A stretch of DNA of 64,000 bases from contig NZ_CP088261.1 in NCBI RefSeq assembly GCF_021117345.1, positions 3,207,300-3,271,299 on the forward strand, given 5' to 3'. Made by a program: the position numbers and the translations under genes. Below the pieces are notes generated by a model that saw only the letters and a list, made by a program, of their open reading frames with translations, made no database searches and had not been told where the DNA came from. The DNA comes from Microbacterium sp. cx-55. Its GTDB lineage: Bacteria > Actinomycetota > Actinomycetes > Actinomycetales > Microbacteriaceae. Of the stretch, positions 1-8,794 are shown in pieces (within the stretch, counting starts at the first letter, position 1; the number at the start of each line of letters is the position of its first letter).

Positions 1-471
1 CAGGAACGGCGGATCGGTGGCCAGTGCCCGAGCGACTCCGACGCGCTGCTGTTGCCCGCCCGAGAGCTGCCAGGGGTAGCGGCGAGCGTGGCGTTCGGTG
101 AGGCCCACTCGGGTGAGGAGCTCCATCGCGCTCTCGCGCGCCGCTTTCTTCGATGCACCGAGGAGTCGCGGGAATGCGGCGACGTTGTCGAGTGCCGTGC
201 GGTGCGGGAAGAGCCCGGCTCCCTGGATCACGTACCCGATCCTTCGCCGGAGGGCGACGCGATCGGTCGTCTGGGTGTCCTGGTCGCCGACCAGCACGCG
301 ACCTCCCGTGGGATCGACCAAGCGGTTGATCATCCGCATCGTCGTGGTCTTGCCGCATCCGGATGGGCCGACGAGCACGGTGAGCTTGCCGCTGGGGGCG
401 ACGAAGTTCAGGCCGGACACCGCGACCGTGCCATCGGGGTACTGCTTCGACACGTCTTCAAAGGTGATCAC
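1..471 (-). CDS. ABC transporter ATP-binding protein, quaternary-amine type (partial, 3' end missing)
   Basis: This is the N-terminal 157 residues of an ABC ATPase running off the window start. Walker A (VGPSGCGKT) lies near residue 30. The Q-loop region reads IGYVIQGAGLFPHRT and the signature is LSGGQQQRVGVARAL. The YVIQ..GLFPH wording is typical of the glycine betaine/choline/proline (ProV, OpuCA, EgtV) subfamily, which energises uptake of quaternary ammonium compounds. The GTG start at 471 has a GGGAG ribosome site about 8 bases upstream. It diverges from the HutH-family gene at 656, so both share the 472-655 promoter region. Permease and binding protein would lie outside the window, and the substrate is inferred only. 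Confidence 0.85.
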   Translation of the reverse strand, partial: MITFEDVSKQYPDGTVAVSGLNFVAPSGKLTVLVGPSGCGKTTTMRMINRLVDPTGGRVLVGDQDTQTTDRVALRRRIGYVIQGAGLFPHRTALDNVAAFPRLLGASKKAARESAMELLTRVGLTERHARRYPWQLSGGQQQRVGVARALATDPPFL

Positions 472-655
472 TCGGGTGCTCCCGCCATTCGCTCGGATTG
501 CCGATCTTTACTGAGGTTATGAAGAGTGCATTTCGGCTCGTTGTGCCGGTTGTTACCGTTTAGTAAAAGACTCTTGCCGTACCGTGAAAAGCTTTCGTCC
601 TCCTGTGATGATGAAAGCTCCGCTCCGCGTTCGCCCTTCGAGCCCCGAGGATCTG
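472..655. promoter_or_regulatory. Divergent promoter region between ABC ATPase and HutH-family lyase
   Basis: This 184-base spacer separates two divergently transcribed genes and is more AT-rich than its surroundings at about 505-580. It contains TTACTGAGG and a small inverted pair, TTAC-CGTTTA-GTAA, at about 555-568, which could be an operator for one of the two IclR regulators at 9840-11350. No -10/-35 pair was convincing enough to place. Confidence 0.35.
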
Positions 656-2101
656 ATGATCACCATCACCGCCCGAACTCCCGTGACCCAGATCGTCGAG
701 ATCGCACGGAACATCACCCCCGTCGAGGTGTCACCCGACGTGGTCGCCGCCGTCTCCCGCGCGCACCTCGAATCGGCCGCGCTCTCGGCTCGCATCCCGA
801 CCTACGGCCGCTCCACCGGATTCGGCGCGAACAAGACCGAGCCCGTCGCCGACGATGACGCGGAACACGGTCTCCGTCTCCTTCGCAGCAGCGCCGTCGA
901 CGCCGGATCGCCTCTCCCCGATGACGCGGTCCGAGCGATGCTCGCCGTGCGACTGGTGCAGCTGTGCACCCCCGGCGCCGGCCTCGACGCGAACATCCTG
1001 CCCGCCCTCGCCGCGATGCTCACGAAGAATGCGCTCCCCCGCATCCTGGAATTCGGCTCCATCGGCACCGCGGACCTTGCCGCGCTGTGCGGAACGGCGC
1101 TCACCCTCATGGGTGAGCGCCCCGCCACGGCGCCGCTGGAAGCGATGGCCCCGTGGAGCAAGGAGAGCGCCCTGCCGTTCGTCTCCAGCAACGCCCTCAC
1201 GATCGGGCGCGCCATCCTCGCCGCACACGATCTCCGAGAGCTCGTCGATGCGGGGCTCGTCGTTTACGCGCTCACTGCTGCCGGACTGGAGGGCAACCCC
1301 TCACCGTTCCATCCCGCCGCCGCTCGAGGAGTGGGATTGGCCGGATCGGAACGGTTGGCCGAGCGCGTCCGCGCGCTCCTTCACGACGGTGCTCCTCGCC
1401 GCATCCAGGACCCCTACGGACTCCGCGCCTTCCTCCCCTCGACCATCGGCCTCGTCGAGGCACTCGACCGCCTGGATCACCTGCTCGACGCGATCTCGCA
1501 CGCGGCGCAAGAGAACCCGTTGTTCGTGTTCGACGAGGAGGGAAAGGGTCTCACCGTCGCCCACAACAGCAACTTCCTGCAGGCACCGCTCTCGCTCACG
1601 GTGGATGCGGTGAAGGTCGCTCTGGCCCAGACCGCGCCCCTGAATGTGTCCCGAATCCGGATGATGACCGAACCCGAACACACCGGGCTCGCCCCGTTCC
1701 TCGCGACCGGTGCGGCGAGCGCGTCAGGGGTCATGATGATCGAGTACGTCGTGGCCGGCGCGTACGGTTCCCTCCACTCCGCCGCGCAGCCGAACAGCCT
1801 CACCACCGTCGTGCTCTCGCGCGGCGCGGAAGAGGATGCGAGCTTCGCGAACGAAAGCGTGGTGCAGCTCGAGCGAGCGGTGCATGCCTACCGCGCCGTC
1901 ATCGCCGGCGAACTCGTCATCGCCGCGCGGTTGTTGCGTCAGCGCGGCATCGCACCGGAAGCCCTGACGTCTCCGTCACTCGCTGCGGCATACCGCGCCA
2001 CCGCGCAGCTCGACCCCGACGACAGCGATCGTGACCAGCGACCCGACCTGCAGGAGGCCGAGCGACTGATCCCGGTCCTCGCCGCGCTCGCGCGGGACTG
2101 A
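656..2101 (+). CDS. HutH/aromatic amino acid lyase family protein lacking the MIO triad
   Basis: This 481-residue member of the histidine/phenylalanine ammonia-lyase superfamily keeps the YG.STGFG motif near residue 50, QDPYGLR, a NSNFLQAPL segment matching the family NFHGEP region, and FLATGAASASG. The stretch that normally reads GSVGASGDLAPL here reads GSIGTADLAAL (residues 134-144). The Ala-Ser-Gly triad that cyclises to MIO is therefore absent, with one residue deleted. MIO-free relatives such as ergothionase eliminate trimethylamine, a better leaving group than ammonia. A betaine of histidine (hercynine or ergothioneine) is thus a plausible substrate, while ordinary HutH activity is doubtful. 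The ATG at 656 follows CGAGG; an upstream in-frame ATG at 584 has no such site. The gene is convergent with hutI. Confidence 0.8.
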   Translation: MITITARTPVTQIVEIARNITPVEVSPDVVAAVSRAHLESAALSARIPTYGRSTGFGANKTEPVADDDAEHGLRLLRSSAVDAGSPLPDDAVRAMLAVRLVQLCTPGAGLDANILPALAAMLTKNALPRILEFGSIGTADLAALCGTALTLMGERPATAPLEAMAPWSKESALPFVSSNALTIGRAILAAHDLRELVDAGLVVYALTAAGLEGNPSPFHPAAARGVGLAGSERLAERVRALLHDGAPRRIQDPYGLRAFLPSTIGLVEALDRLDHLLDAISHAAQENPLFVFDEEGKGLTVAHNSNFLQAPLSLTVDAVKVALAQTAPLNVSRIRMMTEPEHTGLAPFLATGAASASGVMMIEYVVAGAYGSLHSAAQPNSLTTVVLSRGAEEDASFANESVVQLERAVHAYRAVIAGELVIAARLLRQRGIAPEALTSPSLAAAYRATAQLDPDDSDRDQRPDLQEAERLIPVLAALARD

Positions 2102-2116
2102 GCCGGCCGGCAGACC

Positions 2117-3292
2117 TCACACCATCCGGACGCCCTGGCGCCACACGCCCCAGGTCAACGGCATTCCCGGTCGATAGGCCAGGTGGATCGCCGCCGGCGC
2201 ATTCAGCACGTGGAGGTCTGCCCGGTGCCCCACCGCGACCGACCCGACGGGGGCAACTCCGGCGGCCACTTGTGCGACATCACGGCCCAGAGCGCGGGCG
2301 CCCCCGCGCGTGCCCGCGCGGACGGCTTCGACGATGGTGAGTCCCATCTGCAACACCGCAGTGGCGACGCAGAAGTTCATCGACGTCGTGTACGACGTGC
2401 CCGGATTGCAGTTGGATGCGAGGGCCAGGACGGCGCCGGCATCCAGCAGTCGGCGGGCCGGTGCGAGCGGTGCCCGCGTCGACAGGTCGCAGGCGGGCAG
2501 GACCGTCGCCACGGTCTGCGATCCTGCGAGGGCGTCGACATCGCCCGCCGACAAGAAGTTGCAGTGGTCGACACTTGCCGCGTCGTACTCCACCGCGAGC
2601 TGAACGCCCTGCCCGGGACCCATCTGGTTTCCGTGCACGCGCAACCCGAGCCCGGCCGCGCGCGCCGCCGACAGCACGCGCGCCGTCTGGTCGGGCGTGA
2701 ACGCTCCGCTCTCGCAGAAGACATCCGCCCATCGCACGTGCGGGCGGACCGCGTCGAGCATCTCACCGCACACGAGGTCGGTGTACTCGTCAGCATCCAT
2801 CCCGTCGGGAACCAGGTGGGCACCGAGGTAGGTCACCTCATCGACGAGGTCGGCGGCGACGACCGCCGACCTCGTTTCCTGCTCGACGTTCAAGCCGTAG
2901 CCCGTCTTCGTCTCGAGGTAGGTCGTCCCCCCGGCGACCGCCTCGGCGACACGGCCACCGACGAGCGCGCGCAGGCGCTCATCGGTGGCCGCACGTGTCG
3001 CCGACGTCGTCATGGCGATACCGCCCGCAGCGTAGGGCCGACCCGCCATCCGGGCTTCGAACTCCGCCGACCGGTCGCCGTCGAAGACGAGGTGAGTGTG
3101 CGAGTCGACCCACCCCGGGAGCATCGCGCGACCGCCGACATCCGTCCGTCGATCGGCCGCCGGAACCTCGGACGAATGCCCGACCCAGGCGATCAGCCCC
3201 TCCTCGACCACGACGGCGCCGTCTCGGATCGTCCCGAGATCGTCGTCCTGCGTCATCAATTCACTGATGCCCGTGATCAGTTCTGCGGTCAC
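2117..3292 (-). CDS. hutI: imidazolonepropionase
   Basis: A 391-residue cytosolic metal-dependent amidohydrolase that opens 4-imidazolone-5-propanoate to N-formimino-L-glutamate, the third step of histidine degradation. The metal motif DSHTHLVFDGDRSAEFEAR sits near residue 65, followed by the YLETKTGYG and LRVHGNQMG histidine-ligand segments and a late ALASNCNPGTS aspartate-loop region. Length is normal for HutI. It starts with GTG two bases after the hutU stop, and it ends 15 bases from the end of the convergent lyase gene. It is the last gene of the P450-amidase-hutF-hutU-hutI run. Confidence 0.93.
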   Translation of the reverse strand: MTAELITGISELMTQDDDLGTIRDGAVVVEEGLIAWVGHSSEVPAADRRTDVGGRAMLPGWVDSHTHLVFDGDRSAEFEARMAGRPYAAGGIAMTTSATRAATDERLRALVGGRVAEAVAGGTTYLETKTGYGLNVEQETRSAVVAADLVDEVTYLGAHLVPDGMDADEYTDLVCGEMLDAVRPHVRWADVFCESGAFTPDQTARVLSAARAAGLGLRVHGNQMGPGQGVQLAVEYDAASVDHCNFLSAGDVDALAGSQTVATVLPACDLSTRAPLAPARRLLDAGAVLALASNCNPGTSYTTSMNFCVATAVLQMGLTIVEAVRAGTRGGARALGRDVAQVAAGVAPVGSVAVGHRADLHVLNAPAAIHLAYRPGMPLTWGVWRQGVRMV

Positions 3293-3294
3293 GA

Positions 3295-5001
3295 TCAGTC
3301 CTCGGGGAGCATCGGGATTCGCACGCCACGATTGCGGGCGACGTCGATCGCCTTCTCGTAGCCCGCATCAGCGTGCCGGATCACGCCCATGCCGGGGTCG
3401 TTGGTGAGGAGCCGTTCGAGCTTCGCCGCGGCGAGCTCGGTGCCGTCGGCAAGGCCCACCTGGCCGGCGTGGATGGAACGACCGATGCCGACACCTCCGC
3501 CGTGGTGGATCGAGACCCAGGACGCACCCGAGGATGCGGCCGTCAGTGCGTTCAGGAGGGGCCAGTCGGCGATCGCATCCGAGCCGTCCTTCATCGCCTC
3601 TGTCTCCCGGTAGGGCGAGGCGACCGAACCCGAGTCCAGATGATCCCGACCGATGACGATGGGCGCGGATACCTTGCCCTCGGCGACGAGCCGGTTGAAC
3701 AGCAGACCGGCCTGGTGACGCTCTCCGTAGCCGAGCCAGCAGATCCGGGCGGGAAGCCCTTCGAACTCGACATGCTTCTGCGCGGCATCCAACCAGCGAT
3801 GCAGGTGCTCGTTCTCGGGGAACAGCTCCTTGAGCGCCTGGTCGGTCACCTCGATGTCACGCGGGTCTCCCGACAGCGCGACCCAGCGGAACGGGCCGAG
3901 GCCCTCGCAGAACAGCGGACGGATGTAGGCCGGCACGAAGCCGGGAAAGTCGAAGGCCCGGTCGTATCCGCCCTGCCGTGCCTCGTCACGGATCGAGTTA
4001 CCGTAATCGAACACTTCGGCACCCGCATCCAGAAAGCCCACCATCGCTTCCACGTGCGCTGCCATCGAGGCGCGTGCACGGTCGGTGAAGGCGACGGGGT
4101 CCGCCTCTGACGCCGCAACCCACTGGTCCACGGAAATGCCCACCGGAAGGTACGAGAGCGGATCGTGGGCGGACGTCTGATCGGTCACGATGTCGACCGT
4201 GAATTCGCCTGCCCGGTGGCGGCGCAACAACTCGGGGAACACCTCCGCGGCGTTGCCGACCAGACCGACCGACAGCGCCCGCTTCTCCGCCTTGGCCGCC
4301 AGGACCTTCGCCAGGGCGGCATCGATGTCGGTCTCGACGTCATCGAGGTAGCGCTTGCCCTGCCGACGGCGCAAACGGGTCTCGTCCACGTCGACGATGA
4401 GGACAGCGCCCCCGTTCAGCGTCACCGAGAGCGGCTGCGCACCGCCCATGCCGCCGCATCCGCCGGTGAGGGTGAACGTTCCCGCCAGCGTGCCGCCGAA
4501 CCGCTTCTCGGCGATCGCGGCGAAGGTCTCGTAGGTCCCCTGCAGGATTCCCTGGGTACCGATGTAGATCCATGACCCTGCGGTCATCTGGCCGTACATC
4601 ATGAGGCCCTCCGCCTCGAGCCGGCGGAACTCGGGCCAGTTCGCCCAGTCGCCGACGAGGTTCGAGTTCGCGATGAGTACGCGCGGCGCCCACACGTTCG
4701 TCCGGAGCACCCCCACCGGCTTACCGGACTGGACCAGCAGCGTCTCATCGTCTTCCAGCGTCTTGAGCGTTTCGACGATCGCGTCGAAGGCCTCCCAGCT
4801 GCGCGCAGCGCGCCCGGTGCCGCCGTACACGACGAGATCCTCCGGGCGTTCGGCGACCTCGGGATCGAGATTGTTCATCAGCATCCGAAGCGGCGCCTCC
4901 GTCTGCCAGCTGCGAGTCGTCAGCTCCGTGCCCCGCGGCGCGCGGATGGTGCGAGTGGGGTCGTGCCGGGTGAACGTGGCCGGGGTGGTCGTGATGCTCA
5001 T
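3295..5001 (-). CDS. hutU: urocanate hydratase
   Basis: A 568-residue urocanase that uses tightly bound NAD+ as electrophile to convert urocanate to imidazolonepropionate. The family hallmarks are intact: [12 protein letters not shown] near the N terminus, the NAD-binding [12 protein letters not shown] loop, [14 protein letters not shown] with the conserved cysteine, and [14 protein letters not shown] followed by [12 protein letters not shown] at 5001 has a GAAGGA ribosome site 5 bases upstream. It is 27 bases downstream of hutF and 2 bases upstream of hutI, so it is clearly in the same operon. Thiourocanate hydratases belong to the same family, so the natural substrate cannot be told from sequence. 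Confidence 0.95.
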   Translation of the reverse strand: MSITTTPATFTRHDPTRTIRAPRGTELTTRSWQTEAPLRMLMNNLDPEVAERPEDLVVYGGTGRAARSWEAFDAIVETLKTLEDDETLLVQSGKPVGVLRTNVWAPRVLIANSNLVGDWANWPEFRRLEAEGLMMYGQMTAGSWIYIGTQGILQGTYETFAAIAEKRFGGTLAGTFTLTGGCGGMGGAQPLSVTLNGGAVLIVDVDETRLRRRQGKRYLDDVETDIDAALAKVLAAKAEKRALSVGLVGNAAEVFPELLRRHRAGEFTVDIVTDQTSAHDPLSYLPVGISVDQWVAASEADPVAFTDRARASMAAHVEAMVGFLDAGAEVFDYGNSIRDEARQGGYDRAFDFPGFVPAYIRPLFCEGLGPFRWVALSGDPRDIEVTDQALKELFPENEHLHRWLDAAQKHVEFEGLPARICWLGYGERHQAGLLFNRLVAEGKVSAPIVIGRDHLDSGSVASPYRETEAMKDGSDAIADWPLLNALTAASSGASWVSIHHGGGVGIGRSIHAGQVGLADGTELAAAKLERLLTNDPGMGVIRHADAGYEKAIDVARNRGVRIPMLPED

Positions 5002-5028
5002 GGTGTCCTTCGGATCGGGGCGAGTGGG

Positions 5029-6228
5029 TCAGAGATCGAGGTGGGTCAGGGCGTCGGCGTACAACCTGCCGGGGTCGCCCAGCGAGGTGTGTTCGCCGTC
5101 TCGGGCGACGACGGTGCCGGCGATGCGAACCTCGGCGATGTCGGCAGCGGTCGCGGTCAAGGGAAGCTGGTCGAGGTCGGAACCCGCGGTGCGTGCGGTG
5201 TTCCGCCGCACGAGCACCACGTCGTCGGAGAGGCCGAGCCCGAGGCTGCGGCGTCCGCCGTCGACCGCCGCCGAGATGATCTCCGCGGGCGTGAAACGTC
5301 CACGGAGCTGGGCGCCGAGGCGCTCGTGGTGCTCGAGCCCGCGCATCTCGAGGAACGGATCGAGCACGGCGTGCTGGTCGCTGCCCAGGGCGATCGTCGC
5401 GCCGGCGTCGTGGAGTGCCCGCGCCGGCCCGATGCCGTCACCCAGATCGGCTTCGGTCGTCGGGCACATGACGATGGTGACCTCTCGTCGACCGAGCAAC
5501 GCGATGTCGGCGTCGGTCAGGTGGGTGGCGTGGACCGCGGAAAGGCGAGGACTGAGGAGTCCGCTTCGCTCGAGAAGCTCCGTGGGGGTGACCCCGTGGG
5601 CATCGAGACACGCGACGTTCTCCGCTTGTTGCTCCGACAGGTGTACGTGCAACGGCAGCGCCGGATCGAGGTCGGAGGCGATCACGGTCAACTGATCCGC
5701 GGGCACGGCGCGCACCGAGTGAATGGCCGCGCCGACGGTCACGAGCGCACCGGCTTCTTCGGCCAGGGCGGCGCGCAGCGAATGGACCCGACGCACCCAG
5801 GCCGCAGCATCCCCGTCGGAGAAGCGTGTCTGGGCGGCGGCGAGCGGCTGACCGATACCGCCGGCGAGGTAGCAGGTGTCGAGCAGGGCCAACCGGATGC
5901 CGGCGGCCGCGGCGGCACGTGCCAGCGCGCGCTCCATGTCGTGATCGGCGTAGGGCGTCCCGTCCGGGCGGTGGTGCACGTAGTGGAATTCTCCGACCGC
6001 GGTCCAGCCGGAGACGACCATCTCGGCGAACACCGCCGTCGCGAGCCGCTCGTAGCCCGCCGGGGTGAGCGCCGATGCCGCGGAGTACATCTGTTCGCGC
6101 CACGTCCAGAAACTTCCCTGCTCCCGGTGGGTGCGTCCGCGAAGAACGCGATGGAAGGCGTGGGAGTGCGCGTTCACCGGGCCGGGAACGAGGGCGATCG
6201 TGGAATCGACGGCGGTGATCGCGGTCAC
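5029..6228 (-). CDS. hutF: formimidoylglutamate deiminase (HutF-like), short N terminus
   Basis: A 399-residue amidohydrolase of the HutF family, which deiminates N-formimino-L-glutamate to N-formyl-L-glutamate plus ammonia. The metal site NAHSHAFHR is followed by HVHLSEQQAENV, ATHLTDAD and the late GSDQHAVLDPF. Typical HutF proteins carry about 45 residues of beta-sandwich before HSHAF, but here only about 19 precede it. The GTG start at 6228 overlaps the upstream amidase stop as GTGA, which fixes the start by translational coupling. The N-terminal half of the sandwich therefore seems reduced. HutF marks the five-step histidine pathway II, in which formylglutamate is the last intermediate. 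Confidence 0.87.
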   Translation of the reverse strand: MTAITAVDSTIALVPGPVNAHSHAFHRVLRGRTHREQGSFWTWREQMYSAASALTPAGYERLATAVFAEMVVSGWTAVGEFHYVHHRPDGTPYADHDMERALARAAAAAGIRLALLDTCYLAGGIGQPLAAAQTRFSDGDAAAWVRRVHSLRAALAEEAGALVTVGAAIHSVRAVPADQLTVIASDLDPALPLHVHLSEQQAENVACLDAHGVTPTELLERSGLLSPRLSAVHATHLTDADIALLGRREVTIVMCPTTEADLGDGIGPARALHDAGATIALGSDQHAVLDPFLEMRGLEHHERLGAQLRGRFTPAEIISAAVDGGRRSLGLGLSDDVVLVRRNTARTAGSDLDQLPLTATAADIAEVRIAGTVVARDGEHTSLGDPGRLYADALTHLDL

Positions 6229-7421
6229 AGCAGCGCCTCCAGGACATCGGCGAGCGCACGCGCGCCGGCCTCCGCATCCGAGTCCTCCACGTGTTCTTCG
6301 GGCGAGTGACTGATGCCCTCCGCATTCCGGGTGAAGAGCATGCCGCTCGGCACCACGGCAGAAAGAACGGCCGCATCGTGGCCGGCCCCGGTGTCGAGCA
6401 CGCGCCCACCCGGCAGCGCGAGCGCCATCTGTGCGCGCAGCCCCGGGTTCAGGTGCACGGTCGGGCTCAGCGACTCCTCGATCAGCATCGACTCACAGCC
6501 CTCCTCGGCCGCGGCAGTCTCGGCCGCCGAGGCGATCCGCGCGACGAGGTCGGCCGTCACCAGGTCGTCCGGGTGACGAACGTCGAGCCATACTTCGACG
6601 CGGCTGGCGATCACGTTCGTGCCGCCGGGCACCGGCAGGATTCGACCGACCGTGGCGCGCGCATGGGGAACGGATGCAGCGAGCTGCCGCACGGCGAGCA
6701 CCACCTTGGCCGCGACGATCATGGGGTCACGGCGATCATCCATCAGCGTGGTCCCCGCATGGTTGCCCTGGCCGGTGAGGAGGAATCGCCACCGACCGTG
6801 TCCGAGCACGGCGTCACCGACCGCGACCGGGGGCCCGCAGTGACCCAGCCCGCGACCCTGCTCGACGTGGAGTTCGACGAACTGTCCGATCCGCGCCACC
6901 GCGGCAGGGTCGGCGCCGATGTGCGCCGGATCGATGCCGTGGTCGCGGGCGACCTCGGCGAATGTGCGACCGTCGGCATCGACCAGCGCACGGGCTCGGT
7001 CGGGGTCGAGCGCGCCGGTCATGAGACGAGATCCGAGACAGGCGACGCCGAATCGCGACCCCTCCTCCTCGGGGAAGACCACGGCCGCGATGCTGCGGGC
7101 GGGCTGCAGCCCACGGTCCCGGAGATGATCGATCGCGGCGAGCGCCGAGGCGACGCCGAGCGGCCCATCGAATGCGCCGCCGCCGGGAACGGAGTCCAGG
7201 TGCGACCCGGTCACGAGGGCGCCATCGTGGGGCGCGCCCCACCACGCCCAGATGACACCGTTCCGATCCGTCTCCACGTCCAGGTCCCGCGCGTGCGCGG
7301 CCGCGCGGAACCACTCGCGCAGATCGGTCTCGGCGGCAGAGAAGACCGGGCGGGTGTAGCCGCCCCGCACGGGATCACGCCCGGTGTCTGCGATCTCCCC
7401 GAGGAGCGATGTGACCGACAT
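6225..7421 (-). CDS. M20-family Zn-dependent amidase (AllC / N-carbamoyl-L-amino acid hydrolase type)
   Basis: A 398-residue M20/AllC-type amidohydrolase. The metal ligands are visible in TGSHLDSVPGGG, AFDGPLG, PEEEGSRFG, ELHVEQG and a late GAGHDAAVL. Family members hydrolyse allantoate, N-carbamoyl amino acids or related N-acyl amino acids. In this operon no HutG is present, so the enzyme most simply replaces it and releases glutamate from N-formyl-L-glutamate. N-carbamoyl-L-glutamate, the last intermediate of ergothioneine breakdown, would fit the family chemistry even better. ATG at 7421 lies three bases after the P450 stop; its own stop overlaps the hutF start. Confidence 0.85.
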   Translation of the reverse strand: MSVTSLLGEIADTGRDPVRGGYTRPVFSAAETDLREWFRAAAHARDLDVETDRNGVIWAWWGAPHDGALVTGSHLDSVPGGGAFDGPLGVASALAAIDHLRDRGLQPARSIAAVVFPEEEGSRFGVACLGSRLMTGALDPDRARALVDADGRTFAEVARDHGIDPAHIGADPAAVARIGQFVELHVEQGRGLGHCGPPVAVGDAVLGHGRWRFLLTGQGNHAGTTLMDDRRDPMIVAAKVVLAVRQLAASVPHARATVGRILPVPGGTNVIASRVEVWLDVRHPDDLVTADLVARIASAAETAAAEEGCESMLIEESLSPTVHLNPGLRAQMALALPGGRVLDTGAGHDAAVLSAVVPSGMLFTRNAEGISHSPEEHVEDSDAEAGARALADVLEALL

Positions 7422-7424
7422 CGG

Positions 7425-8627
7425 TTATGCCGCGTCAATCGAGACGGGAAGGCTCGCGTAGCCCTTGAGCGTGGTGTGGACGAACGGCTTCACGTCGCCG
7501 GTGAATTCGATCCGCTTGACGCGTTTGGCGAACGTCGTCAGCAGCACATCCATCTCCAGCCGGGAGATGGGCTGTCCGACGCACTGGTGGATGCCCATGC
7601 CGAAGGTGAGGTGACCGGAGGAGTCGCGGTCGATATCGAAGTCGGCGGCGGTCGGTCCCCACTTCGCTTCGTCGCGGTTGGCCGATCCGATGAACAGCAG
7701 CACCTTCGACTCCGCGGGCAGAGCGATACCCCCGAGCTCGGTGTCGACACTCGTGGTGCGGTAGAACGATTGGAAGGGAGAGTCGTAGCGGAACGCCTCG
7801 TCGATGGCGAACTTCATCAGACGGGGATTCTCGTGGACTCGCGCGTATTGATCGGGGTGCGCGGCGAGCGCGCGCAGCGTGTTCCCGAGGGCGATCACGG
7901 TGGTGTCGAGTCCGGCGGAGAGCATGGCTCGCACCAGAAGCGTCGCCTCTTCCGGCGGGATGTTGCCGGCGTCGGCCTCCGCCCAGATGCCGGCGCCCAT
8001 TCCGGTCGGATCGAGGCGTTCGCGGGCGCAGTTCTGCAGCACCCACTCGTAGGTGCCCTCCGCGTCATTGCGGTGCTCGAGGGCGATTTCGTTCAGGGGA
8101 CCGAACGTGGCGAAGTTGGCCGCGCCCTGAGGAATGAGGTTTTCCGCGCGACCCTCGCGAGGAATCCCCACCGCATCGGCGAAGACGCGCAGCGGGTAGA
8201 CCTCCGCGAAGTCGGACACCGCGTCGAATGAACCGAGATCGATGACCCGAGTCACGAGCTCATCGGCGAACTCCTGGAAGCCGGCGCGGAGCGAGCGCAT
8301 GTTCTTCGGGTTGATGACCGAGGTCATCGCCGCGCGCATGCTGGTGTGGTTCGGGGGGTCGACTTCGAGGATGCCGGGCTGTCGCAGCGGTGGCGCATGA
8401 TGGATGTTGACGATCCCCACCCCCGCCCCGGAGATGAACGTGCGGTAGTCCTCGAGGATCGCCCGTACCTCCGCGTCGCGGCCGAATGCATGGACGCCGT
8501 ACTGCTCCAGCCATGCGGCGGGACCCGCACCGCGCAGCCGGTCGAAGAAGGGATACGGATCCACGAGGATCTCCCGCTCGTAGGGGTCTTCGTGCATACG
8601 CGGGGCGTGGCTGCTCACGATGGACAT
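7425..8627 (-). CDS. cytochrome P450 (CYP199-like bacterial class)
   Basis: A 400-residue soluble P450 monooxygenase. The I-helix oxygen motif reads AGLDTT, the K-helix EAFRY, and the haem-cysteine loop FGMGIHQCVG near residue 350. The general pattern recalls CYP199A-type aryl ether demethylases, but subfamily placement is a guess. ATG at 8627 has GAGAGGAA just upstream; a longer in-frame extension to 8720 has no support. Electrons probably come from the divergent FMN/2Fe-2S reductase at 8795. It is the first gene of the hut-like operon, three bases before the amidase, so its substrate is probably tied to that pathway, for example a methylated imidazole. This link is inference. Confidence 0.92.
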   Translation of the reverse strand: MSIVSSHAPRMHEDPYEREILVDPYPFFDRLRGAGPAAWLEQYGVHAFGRDAEVRAILEDYRTFISGAGVGIVNIHHAPPLRQPGILEVDPPNHTSMRAAMTSVINPKNMRSLRAGFQEFADELVTRVIDLGSFDAVSDFAEVYPLRVFADAVGIPREGRAENLIPQGAANFATFGPLNEIALEHRNDAEGTYEWVLQNCARERLDPTGMGAGIWAEADAGNIPPEEATLLVRAMLSAGLDTTVIALGNTLRALAAHPDQYARVHENPRLMKFAIDEAFRYDSPFQSFYRTTSVDTELGGIALPAESKVLLFIGSANRDEAKWGPTAADFDIDRDSSGHLTFGMGIHQCVGQPISRLEMDVLLTTFAKRVKRIEFTGDVKPFVHTTLKGYASLPVSIDAA

Positions 8628-8716
8628 GAAGATTCCTCTCGATCGGGGCCCCGCGACGCGGAGCGTTCGTACGGTATCCGCGCGATCCCGGGCGGCAACA
8701 TGGGCATTCCCACGCT

Positions 8717-8746
8717 GCAAGAACGGGCGTTGCGGCCCCTTCTTGC
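8717..8746. promoter_or_regulatory. Inverted repeat in the P450/reductase divergent promoter
   Basis: GCAAGAA and TTCTTGC form perfect 7-base arms separated by 16 bases, within the 167-base spacer between the P450 (minus) and reductase (plus) starts. The position suits an operator controlling both genes. One of the IclR proteins encoded at 9840-11350 is the natural candidate. No promoter boxes were assigned. Confidence 0.35.
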
Positions 8747-8794
8747 TCCGTCGTTCACTTCAGCTACGACCCCGTTCTCCAGGAGGAACCCGCG

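Noticed and set aside
1721..1729. An Ala-Ser-Gly codon run in the HutH-like lyase that might be the missing MIO triad
   Set aside because: It lies in FLATGAASASG, which aligns with the late helical FLV...NSG region of HutH, far from the GSxG..DL loop where MIO forms.
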